Assembly: GCA_025358255.1 (NCBI GenBank)
Contig: JANYKC010000015.1
Coordinates: forward strand, 122,329 to 186,328
Direction of reading: 5' to 3'
DNA from: Spirochaetaceae bacterium
GTDB taxonomy: Bacteria; Spirochaetota; Spirochaetia; Treponematales; Rectinemataceae
DNA: 64,000 nucleotides
The notes under the pieces were generated by a model. The model saw only the letters and a list, made by a program, of their open reading frames with translations, made no database searches and was not told the origin of the DNA. The translations under genes and the position numbers were made by a program. Every line of letters starts with the position of its first letter. Within the stretch, counting starts at the first letter, position 1. Shown here piece by piece: positions 42,658 to 50,536 of this stretch.

Positions 42658-42743
42658 CGGAGAGAGGGGGATTCGAACCCCCGGTGCCTTGTGAGCACGC
42701 ACGCTTTCCAAGCGTGGACCTTAAACCACTCGGACATCTCTCC
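42658..42743 (-). tRNA. tRNA-Ser (anticodon GGA)
   Basis: The acceptor stem GGAGAGA/TCTCTCC, D-loop, ASL ACGCT-TGGAAAG, long variable arm (GTGCTCACAAGGCAC) and T-arm GGGGGTTCGAATCCCCC are all visible. The discriminator is G; CCA is not encoded. The anticodon loop reads TT-GGA-A-A in context, giving codon UCC. Confidence 0.95.
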
Positions 42744-42776
42744 GAATAGAAGCCATTTTTCAATTCGTTCGCCGAC

Positions 42777-42908
42777 CGGAGAGAGGGGGATTCGGTTCTC
42801 GTCGCTTTCGTCCTGAAAGCTCCTTGAACCCGCCTCCGCCCTCTACCGACGGCATCCCTGCCGTCTTTTCTTCCCTTCGGTCAGCGAGGGCTCCGGTTCG
42901 AATCCCCC
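42777..42908. repeat. tRNA-Ser-associated element R2
   Basis: Same layout as R1 and R3. The internal hairpin is GACGGCA-tcc-CTGCCGTC, where R1 and R3 have GGCGGCAT/ATGCCGCC. The paired change keeps the stem. It lies about 26 bases downstream of tRNA-Ser(CGA). Confidence 0.85.
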
Positions 42909-42934
42909 TTTCACTTCAGGCAAGAAAACCGAAC

Positions 42935-43021
42935 CGGAGAGAGGGGGATTCGAACCCCCGGAACCCTTACGGGTTCAGCGGTTTTCGAGACCGCCCGATT
43001 CAACCGCTCTCGCATCTCTCC
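42935..43021 (-). tRNA. tRNA-Ser (anticodon CGA)
   Basis: The acceptor stem GGAGAGA/TCTCTCC is the same as in the GGA gene. The ASL GCGGT-CTCGAAA-ACCGC gives anticodon CGA. The variable arm is TGAACCCGTAAGGGTTC and the T-arm is identical to the other Ser genes. Confidence 0.95.
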
Positions 43022-43030
43022 AAATCAACT

Positions 43031-43103
43031 TGAGGCAAAGAGGATTCGAACCTCCGACCTTCAGATCCGCAATCTGATGCTCTATCCAGCTGAGCTATTG
43101 CCT
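43031..43103 (-). tRNA. tRNA-Arg (anticodon GCG)
   Basis: The 73-nt gene has acceptor GAGGCAA/TTGCCTC, D-arm TAGCTCAGCTGGATAGAGCA, ASL TCAGA-TTGCGGA-TCTGA and T-arm GGAGG-TTCGAAT-CCTCT. The loop gives GCG, an uncommon anticodon for a bacterial arginine tRNA, where ACG (read as ICG) is normal. It sits within the serine array. Confidence 0.9.
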
Positions 43104-43121
43104 CGTACAACCTGTTCCAAT

Positions 43122-43254
43122 CCGGAGAGAGGGGGATTCGGTTCTCGTCGCTTTCCTCGTGAAAGCTCCTCGAACCCGCCTTCGCCCTCTTCCGGCGGCA
43201 TCCATGCCGCCTCTCCTTCCCTTCGGTCAGCGAGGGCTCCGGTTCGAATCCCCC
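43122..43254. repeat. tRNA-Ser-associated element R3
   Basis: The same 18-base tRNA 3'-end copy begins the element, and ggttcgaatccccc ends it. Internal hairpins are GCTTTC-ctcgt-GAAAGC and GGCGGCAT-cc-ATGCCGCC. It lies about 22 bases downstream of tRNA-Ser(GCT). Confidence 0.85.
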
Positions 43255-43276
43255 GCGTTCCAGCGCGTTCACCAAA

Positions 43277-43364
43277 CGGAGAGAGGGGGATTCGAACCCC
43301 CGATACCCTTTTGGGGTATAACTCCTTAGCAGGGAGCCCGATTCGGCCGCTCTCGCATCTCTCC
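43277..43364 (-). tRNA. tRNA-Ser (anticodon GCT)
   Basis: The acceptor stem GGAGAGA/TCTCTCC pairs, and the ASL GCTCC-CTGCTAA-GGAGT gives anticodon GCT for AGU/AGC. The variable arm is long (ATACCCCAAAAGGGTAT) and the T-arm is as in the other Ser genes. Confidence 0.95.
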
Positions 43365-43380
43365 AAAATCATGCACAGCT

Positions 43381-43465
43381 CGGAGCGAGTGGGATTCGAA
43401 CCCACGGTACCTTACGGCACAACGGTTTTCAAGACCGTCTCCTTAAACCGCTCGGACATCGCTCC
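43381..43465 (-). tRNA. tRNA-Ser (anticodon TGA)
   Basis: This copy has a different acceptor stem (GGAGCGA/TCGCTCC). Its ASL GGT-CTTGAAA-ACC gives anticodon TGA, the variable arm is TGTGCCGTAAGGTACC and the T-arm is GTGGG-TTCGAAT-CCCAC. No R element follows it. It is the first gene of the minus-strand array. Confidence 0.95.
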
Positions 43466-43551
43466 AACGATTGTGGTAACCCACTTTACGGAAAAGCCTT
43501 CCACGTGTCAAGGCAGGGGTCGTTACGGCGCATGCCAACCCATTCGCTTAC

Positions 43552-43648
43552 TGACCCGGCAACATAACATCGGGTGCTCTCCCACGATTCTGGCCCGTCG
43601 CTACGGGTCAGAATCATGGGCCCAAGCCGATGTTTGGTTGCCGGGTCA
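43552..43648 (+). repeat. 97-bp palindromic repeat, copy 2
   Basis: Runs from tgacccggcaacataacatc to gtttggttgccgggtca and is nearly identical to copy 3 at 53471 in the same orientation. Flanking bases tac/gta extend the palindrome. Confidence 0.95.
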
Positions 43649-43666
43649 GTAGATGCCTGGTTCGCG

Positions 43667-44158
43667 CTATTCGACGAGATAACGGCCGATTTCGTGGAGC
43701 TCTGCGATCTGGCTGTAGACAGGATTGCGTGTCCCGGCCTGGGTCTTGTCGATCGTAGCCACCTTCACATAGAGCTCGTTGAGTTTGTCCGCAAGGATCT
43801 TGAGATTGGGGCCGAAATTGTTGACGGCCATGTCACGAAACACGCGATCCGACTCGCTTACCTTGCCCGGACCCGTGCCCGATGAGGCCGTGTAGCGGAG
43901 GGAAGGAACAACTTCCCGCCGGGCCTGATACGTGAAGCGTGACAATGCCAGGATTTGCGCATAGAGTTCGTCCAGGTGATAGCCTTGGTATCGGTAGTTG
44001 TCCACCTTCTCCGTGAGCTCCTCGATGAGGCTCCAGGTTCCCGGATCAAGGCTCATCGCCGAAAGGGCCCGCCGGGTGAAACGGTTGGAGATATTGCTAC
44101 GGTAGTGCTCGCCGATCGACTCTATGGCCGAAAAGATCTCAGGGTTCTTGAGTTGCAT
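43667..44158 (-). CDS. Uncharacterised 163-residue helical protein
   Basis: The protein starts MQLKNPEIFSAIESIGEHYRSNISNRFTRRALSAM and is predicted to be all helical, with no membrane segment or signal. No catalytic motif or family is recognised. It may be lineage-specific. A TATACT box on the minus strand (44173-44168) ends ten bases before the ATG and no Shine-Dalgarno is seen, suggesting a leaderless transcript. It is divergent from the solute-binding lipoprotein gene. Confidence 0.7.
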   Translation of the reverse strand: MQLKNPEIFSAIESIGEHYRSNISNRFTRRALSAMSLDPGTWSLIEELTEKVDNYRYQGYHLDELYAQILALSRFTYQARREVVPSLRYTASSGTGPGKVSESDRVFRDMAVNNFGPNLKILADKLNELYVKVATIDKTQAGTRNPVYSQIAELHEIGRYLVE

Positions 44159-44207
44159 ATCAAGGTGAGTATACCCCAAGCTGCTGTCCTCCGCTACAGC
44201 GGGCGGC

Positions 44208-44237
44208 TTGCGCCCGGCCGCACCAGCGGGCTAGGCT
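44208..44237 (+). promoter_or_regulatory. Candidate promoter of the solute-binding lipoprotein
   Basis: TTGCGC, an 18-base spacer and TAGGCT end six bases before the ATG at 44243; no ribosome site is present. Confidence 0.35.
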
Positions 44238-44242
44238 GGGCC

Positions 44243-45490
44243 ATGGTACGCGCTCTACTTGCCCTCCCCATTTGCCTCATCCTCTGCGCCTGTTCCCTCG
44301 AGGACTCCGGCCCTTCGGTAATCTGGACGGACGCGCCAGAGATGTCCCTCTATGCCGAACTCTTCAATGCCGCCCAGTCCCGATACCGGATGGACGTGCA
44401 ATACAAGGCCGACCTGGCCGGAGCGGTGCGAGACTCGGACCTGGCCCCGGATCTTGCGATCGGCCGCTACCTGAAAAGCTCCATCGTCCGTGATCGCTTC
44501 CAGTCCCTCGATTACCTTTTTGGCGAACTCACGGTCAACCAGGCGGCCTTTTACCCGAGTCTCCTCGGACTTGGCAACCTTGGGGGGCGACAACTCCTTC
44601 TCCCAGTCTCCTTCGATCTGCCGGCTATCGTCTTCGCCCGGGAGGGTCAGGCGAATTCAGGCGGGAAATTCCTCCTCGGCCTCGAGGATATCGCCGCTGA
44701 AGCGGGAGCCTGGAACAAGCTAAAGAACGGCTCTTACACGCGCATGGGCTTTTCCCCGCGATGGGGCCCGGATTTCCTGGTCTATGCGGCGCAAGCCTTG
44801 GGCGCCGATTTCCGAGAAGGGCGGCCCATAGCCTGGAATGAAGCCGGCCTGGACTCCGCAGTGGAAAAGCTGCGGGGCTGGACCCAAGCCGCCAACGGCT
44901 CGGCGGCCAACGAAGAGGATTTCCAGTTCAAGTATCTCTATACGCCGGCCTATAAATATCTCGCCGATGGACGAGCCCTGTTTGCCTTCATGCAGGCGTC
45001 CGACCTCTTCCTTGTTCCGGAAGAGAAGAGGGCGAGCCTCGACTACCGCTGGTACGCCCAAGGCGGCCTGGTCCCTGTCTCCTCGGATATTGTCTTTGCG
45101 GCCATCCCGCGCGGCGCCCACAACAAGCCGGCCGCCGAGGCATTCCTCAAGTGGTTCTATCGTGATGACAACCAGAAAGCCATGCTCGAGAACGGAAGGA
45201 AGACGCGGGCGATCGAGGGCTCCTTCGGCATCGCGGGGGGCTTTTCCGCAGTGCGTTCGGTGACAGAGCGGGTTTTTCCCTTATATTACGCAGCCCTTGT
45301 CGGACATCTTCCGCCTTCAGAAGCGCTTGCGGCCCCTGGCGTCCTTCCCAACGACTGGCCCGAACTCCAAGGCAAGGTCGTGGCCCCTTGGCTCCTTGCG
45401 ACCAGCGCGATCGGTCCCGGCTCGCCCGGCAAGCCCGGAGATGAACTTGCGGCAAGATTCGCCGTCTACAGCAAGAACCGGGGTCAGTAG
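44243..45490 (+). CDS. Family-1 ABC extracellular solute-binding lipoprotein
   Basis: The 415-residue protein starts MVRALLALPICLILCACSL with a lipobox, so it is anchored in a membrane. The mature part has the sugar-binding-protein style of family 1: SVIWTDAPEMSLYAELFN, a hinge segment LLPVSFDLPAIVFAR, and late AAEAFLKWFYRDDNQKAMLENG. It would bind a carbohydrate or related solute. No permease genes are adjacent, so its transporter partner is elsewhere or it has another role. Confidence 0.82.
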   Translation: MVRALLALPICLILCACSLEDSGPSVIWTDAPEMSLYAELFNAAQSRYRMDVQYKADLAGAVRDSDLAPDLAIGRYLKSSIVRDRFQSLDYLFGELTVNQAAFYPSLLGLGNLGGRQLLLPVSFDLPAIVFAREGQANSGGKFLLGLEDIAAEAGAWNKLKNGSYTRMGFSPRWGPDFLVYAAQALGADFREGRPIAWNEAGLDSAVEKLRGWTQAANGSAANEEDFQFKYLYTPAYKYLADGRALFAFMQASDLFLVPEEKRASLDYRWYAQGGLVPVSSDIVFAAIPRGAHNKPAAEAFLKWFYRDDNQKAMLENGRKTRAIEGSFGIAGGFSAVRSVTERVFPLYYAALVGHLPPSEALAAPGVLPNDWPELQGKVVAPWLLATSAIGPGSPGKPGDELAARFAVYSKNRGQ

Positions 45491-45502
45491 CCCCGGGATT
45501 CC

Positions 45503-46498
45503 TCAGATACCTGCCGCCTCGACCCATCTCTGGAAAAGCCCCTCGAATTGCGCCGCACTGCTTGCATGCACCGCCTCGTTGCGAAGCTCGGCTCCCGCTT
45601 TGCTTCCTTTCGTGTAGGAGCAGAACTGCTTGCGGAATTCGACGCAGGCCGTCCTTTCGCCAAGGTAAACGACGGACAAGGCCAGGTGGCGGCGCGCTAT
45701 CTCGGCTTTTTGGGCGGTTGTCATGACAGGGCTGGTGCCACCTTCAAGCAGTTTCAAGGTCTCTCGGAAAATTCCGGGGTTGCCCATGGCGCCTCGAGCT
45801 ATCATGACGCCGGCAGCCCCCGTCTCCACCATGAATCTAAGGACCGCTTCCGCGCTGGATATGTCGCCCGATCCGAAGACCGGCACACGTAGGTCGCGGA
45901 CGAGTTGGGAGATGGCCGTCCAGTCGGCCGTGCCTGAATAGGCCTGAGCGCGCGTGCGAGCATGGAGGGTCACGGCAGCGGCTCCTGCCTCCACGGCCAG
46001 GCCAGCCACTTCATGGTAGTTGATGCTCTGTGCGTCCCATCCCAGGCGGATCTTCACGGTGAGCGGTATCCCGGCTGGAGCCAAGGCCAAGCTCATGGCC
46101 CTCACGATATCGGCCAACTTGCCCGGCTCGCGCATCAGCGCCGAACCGGCCCCGTTCCGCACGATCTTGGGCACGGGACAACCGCAGTTGAGGTCGACGA
46201 CAAGCGGCTCGAGGGGAATAATTGCCTCGCAGGCGCGGGCAAGGACGGCAGGCTGGGAACCGAAAAGCTGGATTGCCCAGGCCTTCTCGTTGTCCGCACG
46301 GACCAGGAGCTCCTGGGTCCGGGAATGCCCCCGGGTAAGGGCCTCGGAACTCACCATCTCCGTGAAGCAGAGATCCGCGCCTTCATCTATGCAGACCGAT
46401 CGGAAAGCCGCGTCGGAATACCCCGCCACCGGCGCCAAAAAAAGATTGCCGGGCAGCTCGATGCCCCCGACCGCTACAGCATGATGAAGGTTTTGCAT
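45503..46498 (-). CDS. dus: tRNA-dihydrouridine synthase
   Basis: Dus enzymes reduce uridine in tRNA D-loops using FMN and NADPH. The 331-residue protein opens with LPGNLFLAPVAGYSDAAFR and has FTEMVSSEAL. The catalytic Cys is in DLNCGCPVPKIVRNGAGSALM, followed by VTLHARTRAQAYSG and the FMN/phosphate segment GVMIARGAMGNPGIF. It is closest in style to the DusB branch. The start at 46498 is supported by aaggcagg. Confidence 0.93.
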   Translation of the reverse strand: MQNLHHAVAVGGIELPGNLFLAPVAGYSDAAFRSVCIDEGADLCFTEMVSSEALTRGHSRTQELLVRADNEKAWAIQLFGSQPAVLARACEAIIPLEPLVVDLNCGCPVPKIVRNGAGSALMREPGKLADIVRAMSLALAPAGIPLTVKIRLGWDAQSINYHEVAGLAVEAGAAAVTLHARTRAQAYSGTADWTAISQLVRDLRVPVFGSGDISSAEAVLRFMVETGAAGVMIARGAMGNPGIFRETLKLLEGGTSPVMTTAQKAEIARRHLALSVVYLGERTACVEFRKQFCSYTKGSKAGAELRNEAVHASSAAQFEGLFQRWVEAAGI

Positions 46499-46520
46499 AC
46501 CTGCCTTGATGAATACAAGA

Positions 46521-46668
46521 TTCACGCAGAGGACGCAGAGCTATATCACAGGGATCGCAAGGGCAAAGGGTGAAGGGAAGGAAATGCAAGGCCAGGATCG
46601 GAAGGAGGATTTCCCCCTGCCCCCCTGCCTTCCATCCCTTCTTCCCCCGCGCCCTCCGCGGCAAAACT
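46521..46668. repeat. Diverged ACGCAGAGG-type inverted repeat, copy C
   Basis: The left end ttcacgcagaggacgcagag and the right part ccccgcgccctccgcggcaa are inverted relatives with a purine-rich/pyrimidine-rich middle. It fills the gap between dus and tatD. Confidence 0.6.
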
Positions 46669-46696
46669 CCGCATCCTGTGCGATAAAGCCCTCTTC

Positions 46697-47470
46697 CTAG
46701 GGTGCCACCCTGAAAAGCTTGCAGGCGTTCTGATAGATGGCCTCGGACACTTCCTCAGGATCCATCTCAAGCACCTCAGCCAGGAAACCCGCCGTCGAGG
46801 GAAGGTATTCAGGCTTGTTGCGCTTGCCTCGGAAATCCGCAGGCACCATGAAGGGCGCTTCGCTCTCGATGAGGATGCGGTCCAAGGGCAGGACGCGCAC
46901 CGTGTCATGGAGGTTCCGCGCATTCCTGTAGGTAAGGTTGCCGGCAAAGGAGAAATAGAGGTTGAGCTCAAGTGCGCGCTCGGCATACTCGGCATCCTCG
47001 GAATAGCAATGCAGGACGCCGCCGGCGGTAGGCAATCGATCGCGGAGGATATCCAGGACATCCTTTCCAGCCTCGCGATTGTGCACGATGACGGGAAGGT
47101 TGAGGTGCTGGGCAAGCTCGAGCTGCTCGATAAAGAGCTCTATCTGGCTTTTTCGGTCCCCATATTTGTGGAAATAATCGAGGCCGATCTCGCCCACGGC
47201 TACGACGCGCGGCAGCTTGGTGGCTTCCTCGACTGTATGATGCCAATCCTTGCCCGGATTCTGCACCTCGGAGGGTGAAACGCCGGCGGCATGGTAGACA
47301 TGTTCGGCAGTTTTGAGGTTTTCGTAAACTTGCTTGAAGTCCATGAGACTGTTGCAGATGCTGACGATCTTGGAGACGCCGACCTGCTTCGCTTGCTGAC
47401 AGACTAAAAGTTGTTCGATCGGGTCATCAAAGATGAGCCCGATGTGGGCGTGAGTGTCAAAATAACGCAT
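46697..47470 (-). CDS. tatD: TatD-family metal-dependent deoxyribonuclease
   Basis: The 257-residue TIM-barrel protein has the HxH pair (DTHAHIG), VGEIGLDYF, the His motifs in VIVHNREA and LHCYSEDAEYAERA, and a C-terminal segment LIESEAPFM. In most TatD enzymes the last motif is ETDAP/ETDSP with a metal-binding Asp; here Glu occupies that position. The fold and other ligands are intact. The ATG has no clear ribosome site. Confidence 0.92.
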   Translation of the reverse strand: MRYFDTHAHIGLIFDDPIEQLLVCQQAKQVGVSKIVSICNSLMDFKQVYENLKTAEHVYHAAGVSPSEVQNPGKDWHHTVEEATKLPRVVAVGEIGLDYFHKYGDRKSQIELFIEQLELAQHLNLPVIVHNREAGKDVLDILRDRLPTAGGVLHCYSEDAEYAERALELNLYFSFAGNLTYRNARNLHDTVRVLPLDRILIESEAPFMVPADFRGKRNKPEYLPSTAGFLAEVLEMDPEEVSEAIYQNACKLFRVAP

Positions 47471-47704
47471 CTGTAGTCCGTAGAGTCATGTGGTGATGAT
47501 GTGGAATCCCGTACGGGGCGAAATGAATGTAGCACGCCGCAATTCCGCCGTCAACTCATACCGGACGGTGAGGGAACTACAGGGCCTAGGAAGGCTTGAT
47601 GAGGCAAGTCGAGCATCGAAGTGGACTCGCGAAGAGCCACCCAACAACTTTTCCAGTATAGCTAGGCCACCTTAACAGCGTCAAGGCGGCAACGAATGTG
47701 CGAT

Positions 47705-48940
47705 TCAGTCAACTTCCTGCGGTTCGTGGGTTATGCGGCGCTTGATCACATGGGCAGCATATGCGGTATATGCAAAGACCATCGAAAGGACTATCCCCAG
47801 AAATGCTCCAAGAGCAACCGTTTTCATAACGCGAGGCAGGGCCTTGAACTCGAAATACTGGTTAGGGAGATCCTGGGTAGCCATGACCGTGGACCTTTCG
47901 ATGCTGTCGTATATTGTCGCTTTCTCTCGATCCAGGTAGGCTTGAAGATTCATGGGAGGTGGCATTTTTTTCTGCAAGGATGCGTCGATGACAAATGCCT
48001 TTTCGATGACAGCGGTCAAGTTCTTGCGATATTCGATAAAAGCGGCGGGATCGGCACTGGACAGGGAAAGCATGCGGTAAGCTTCAGAAAAGCGAAGATA
48101 GGCGAAGAAACGTGCCTGATTGATATAGTAGTCATCCATCGTATCGTTTATTGCCTTGACGCGATTCCGCACGTTCATGAGCTGCACTTCAACGGGCACC
48201 ATCTGGTCATTCAAGGTCAGGTTGGAACGGATAAGGGACGGATATTCCCGCTGGAATTGCTCAAGCTGACTAATCGTGCCCCTAAGTCTTTCCAGCTCTC
48301 GCTCATAGGAGGCCATATTGATGTCAGGCGTCAAATTCGCGAGCTGCATGGCAAAAACCGCCCGATCGAGCTTGGCTTTTTCCCAAGAAACGGGCAAGTA
48401 ATGGCTGGAAATCGCAACGGCGATTTTTTCCGCTTCTTCGCGATTGCCATCTTGGGTTTCGAAGGAAAAGAAAAAATCGCTTTGCGGATTCTGCACCAGC
48501 TTCTTCGTGCTGTCAAAATAGCCCTTGAATAAATCCACCCCGTCCTTGCCTATATAAGGGGAGGGATAGGAAAGTTCAATGTAGCCTAGGGCTGTTACGG
48601 TATCCTTCGATATTTCTTTAGGGACAAAATAGCTCTTCGGCTCGATTCCTAGCCTGGCCTTGGTGAAGAAATTGTCGTGCATATCCCTGTTCTGGAGCTG
48701 GCCGATGATCGTGGAATAGGTCTGGAAATCTATTGGCATCATTGAAAAATCGACTCGAGCGGCATAGGTGCGAGGGATAAAAACAAAAAAGGCAAGCGCT
48801 ATGGCAAGACTCGCACCTGAGCCCCAGACGACGATCTTCCAATATTTTATCAGCGGTCGGACCAGGTCATAGAGACTGAGCTCCTCGGAATGCTCAACCT
48901 GATGCTCGCCCTCAGCTATCTGCATACGCTTCTCCGTCAT
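47705..48940 (-). CDS. Wzz-like chain-length determinant protein
   Basis: The 411-residue membrane protein has two transmembrane helices (about 37-57 and near the C terminus) around a large periplasmic coiled-coil region. It shows the Wzz layout: N-terminal ELSLYDLVRPLIKYWKIVVWGSGASL, YAARVDFSMMP, a helical centre, and a second helix near KTVALGAFLGIVLSMVFAY. It would regulate polysaccharide chain length at the inner membrane. No polymerase or glycosyltransferase neighbours are present; it follows lptB by 88 bases. Confidence 0.8.
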   Translation of the reverse strand: MTEKRMQIAEGEHQVEHSEELSLYDLVRPLIKYWKIVVWGSGASLAIALAFFVFIPRTYAARVDFSMMPIDFQTYSTIIGQLQNRDMHDNFFTKARLGIEPKSYFVPKEISKDTVTALGYIELSYPSPYIGKDGVDLFKGYFDSTKKLVQNPQSDFFFSFETQDGNREEAEKIAVAISSHYLPVSWEKAKLDRAVFAMQLANLTPDINMASYERELERLRGTISQLEQFQREYPSLIRSNLTLNDQMVPVEVQLMNVRNRVKAINDTMDDYYINQARFFAYLRFSEAYRMLSLSSADPAAFIEYRKNLTAVIEKAFVIDASLQKKMPPPMNLQAYLDREKATIYDSIERSTVMATQDLPNQYFEFKALPRVMKTVALGAFLGIVLSMVFAYTAYAAHVIKRRITHEPQEVD

Positions 48941-49028
48941 TATGGATGGTTTCGGCCTCGAATATGGATGCGAAGAGAATATTAGCAGAAGCAGGACCCA
49001 ATTTCCAGTGCCGCATTCTCCTGCCCCC

Positions 49029-49883
49029 TCACATCCTGAACTGTTCCCCCAAGTATATCTTACGCGCGATATCGCTTTCCAACACTTCTGCCCGATTGCC
49101 AGAAACGACAATGCGTCCCACGTTTATGACATGGGCCTGATGGGTAATTTCAAGGGTGTCGCGCACATTGTGGTCGGTTATCAGGACTCCGATGCCTGCA
49201 TTGGAAAGCCGGCGCACGATGATCTTGATCTCGTGGACGGCTATGGGATCTATGCCGGCGAAAGGCTCGTCGAGAAGAAGGAATTTTGGCTCGATGGCCA
49301 AGGCCCGGGCGATTTCTGTCCGACGGCGCTCACCGCCGGAAAGGGTGAATGCCGGCTGTTTCCGGATTTCCCTGATGCCGAATTCATCGAGGAGGGAGTC
49401 CAGCCGAAGATAGCGCTCCGCCTTCGAAAGGTCAGGCCTCGTTTCAAGGACTGCCAGGATATTGGACTCGACCGTCAGCCGGCGGAAGACAGAGGGCTCT
49501 TGCGGCAGGTAGGAGATGCCAAGCCTCGCGCGCCTATACATGGGGAGGCCCGAGATTTCCTTTCCATCCAAGATCACCCGCCCGGCAGTGGGGGGAATGA
49601 AACCGACGATCATATAGAAAACCGTGGTCTTGCCGGCGCCGTTGGGACCCAAGAGACCGGTCACCTCGCCCATTCCCATTGAAAAGCTGACGTCCTCTAC
49701 CGCGCACTTCTTGCCATAGAATTTCCGCAGGCCTTGGACTTCGAGTACGTGACCGCCAGGCTCCTGGCCTTCGTTCCTGCCAGCCTCGAGGCTATCCTCG
49801 CCTTGGTCGATTTGGGAGGTTTCGTCGATTTCCTCATCCTGGGCGGATTGCTGGCCGGGAAGGACATCGGGGAGGTCGCTCAT
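49029..49883 (-). CDS. lptB: LPS export ATPase LptB
   Basis: The 284-residue ATPase has Walker A GPNGAGKTTVFYM, PQEPSVFRRLTVESN, signature TLSGGERRRTEIARAL, Walker B FLLLDEPFAGIDPIAV and the H-loop ITDHNVRDTLEI, all typical of LptB. The C-terminal YLGEQFRM is also a family mark. A 45-residue acidic N-terminal extension rich in Glu, Asp and Gln is unusual. Its ATG overlaps the lptA stop. Confidence 0.95.
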   Translation of the reverse strand: MSDLPDVLPGQQSAQDEEIDETSQIDQGEDSLEAGRNEGQEPGGHVLEVQGLRKFYGKKCAVEDVSFSMGMGEVTGLLGPNGAGKTTVFYMIVGFIPPTAGRVILDGKEISGLPMYRRARLGISYLPQEPSVFRRLTVESNILAVLETRPDLSKAERYLRLDSLLDEFGIREIRKQPAFTLSGGERRRTEIARALAIEPKFLLLDEPFAGIDPIAVHEIKIIVRRLSNAGIGVLITDHNVRDTLEITHQAHVINVGRIVVSGNRAEVLESDIARKIYLGEQFRM

Positions 49884-50536
49884 GGTTTGGCCCCGCCGCC
49901 ACCGGCGGTCGAATCCGGGTTCTGCTTGATGGTGCCCTGCACTGCGCCTTCCAGGGATATCTCCTCGGTGTCCGTATTCACCACGATGCGCGAAGCCCGG
50001 TACTCGTCCCCATTCTTATAGACGGAAGGAGCTCCCGTGAGTTCGAGCATCTTGTCCGCGCGCCGATAGATCGCGTATTCGGCTCGGCACGCAAGGCCTG
50101 CCTTGAGGATACGCACGCTGACTTCGGCAACGGTGACGTCACTTTGTCCGTCGTTCTCGATCCAAAGCGCCTTGAGGACAACGCGGTTCTTGCGGTCTTC
50201 AAGGACAGAGGGACCTTCCATATGGCTGAATTTCCGTTGGCGATCATAGAGGAGCCGAGGAGTATCGATCTTGATCCCGCGTTCGTCGTCGATCGCGATG
50301 ACACCACCCGAACATTCCAGGCTGTTGAAATCCTTGCCTGAAATCTCTATGCGTTCGGCAGTGATGGAAAGGGTTCCGCTCTTGACCTTGGCCCTGCCCG
50401 AGAGGATAGTCCTCTCCTTTCCTTCGGCCATGACGCTTTCCACACGATCGGCGGAAAAACTGAAACTATCGGCGGCCGCAGGAAGGAGGCAAGCGGCAAG
50501 AAGCGCCAAGCTGACGAGTGATGCCCTGGATTTCAA
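49880..50536 (-). CDS. lptA: LPS transport periplasmic protein LptA
   Basis: The 218-residue protein has a signal peptide (cleavage after LPAAA) and an OstA/LptA-type beta-jellyroll region: FSADRVESVMAEGKERTILSGRAKVKSGTLSITAERIEISG and VYKNGDEYRASRIVVNTDTEEISLEG. LptA forms the periplasmic bridge that carries lipopolysaccharide-type lipids. It is coupled by four-base overlaps to lptC upstream and lptB downstream. Confidence 0.9.
   Translation of the reverse strand: MKSRASLVSLALLAACLLPAAADSFSFSADRVESVMAEGKERTILSGRAKVKSGTLSITAERIEISGKDFNSLECSGGVIAIDDERGIKIDTPRLLYDRQRKFSHMEGPSVLEDRKNRVVLKALWIENDGQSDVTVAEVSVRILKAGLACRAEYAIYRRADKMLELTGAPSVYKNGDEYRASRIVVNTDTEEISLEGAVQGTIKQNPDSTAGGGGAKP

Noticed and set aside
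42499..43254. R1-R3 as tRNA pseudogenes
   Set aside because: Only the 3' end of a tRNA is copied; no D-arm or anticodon arm can be drawn in the rest.
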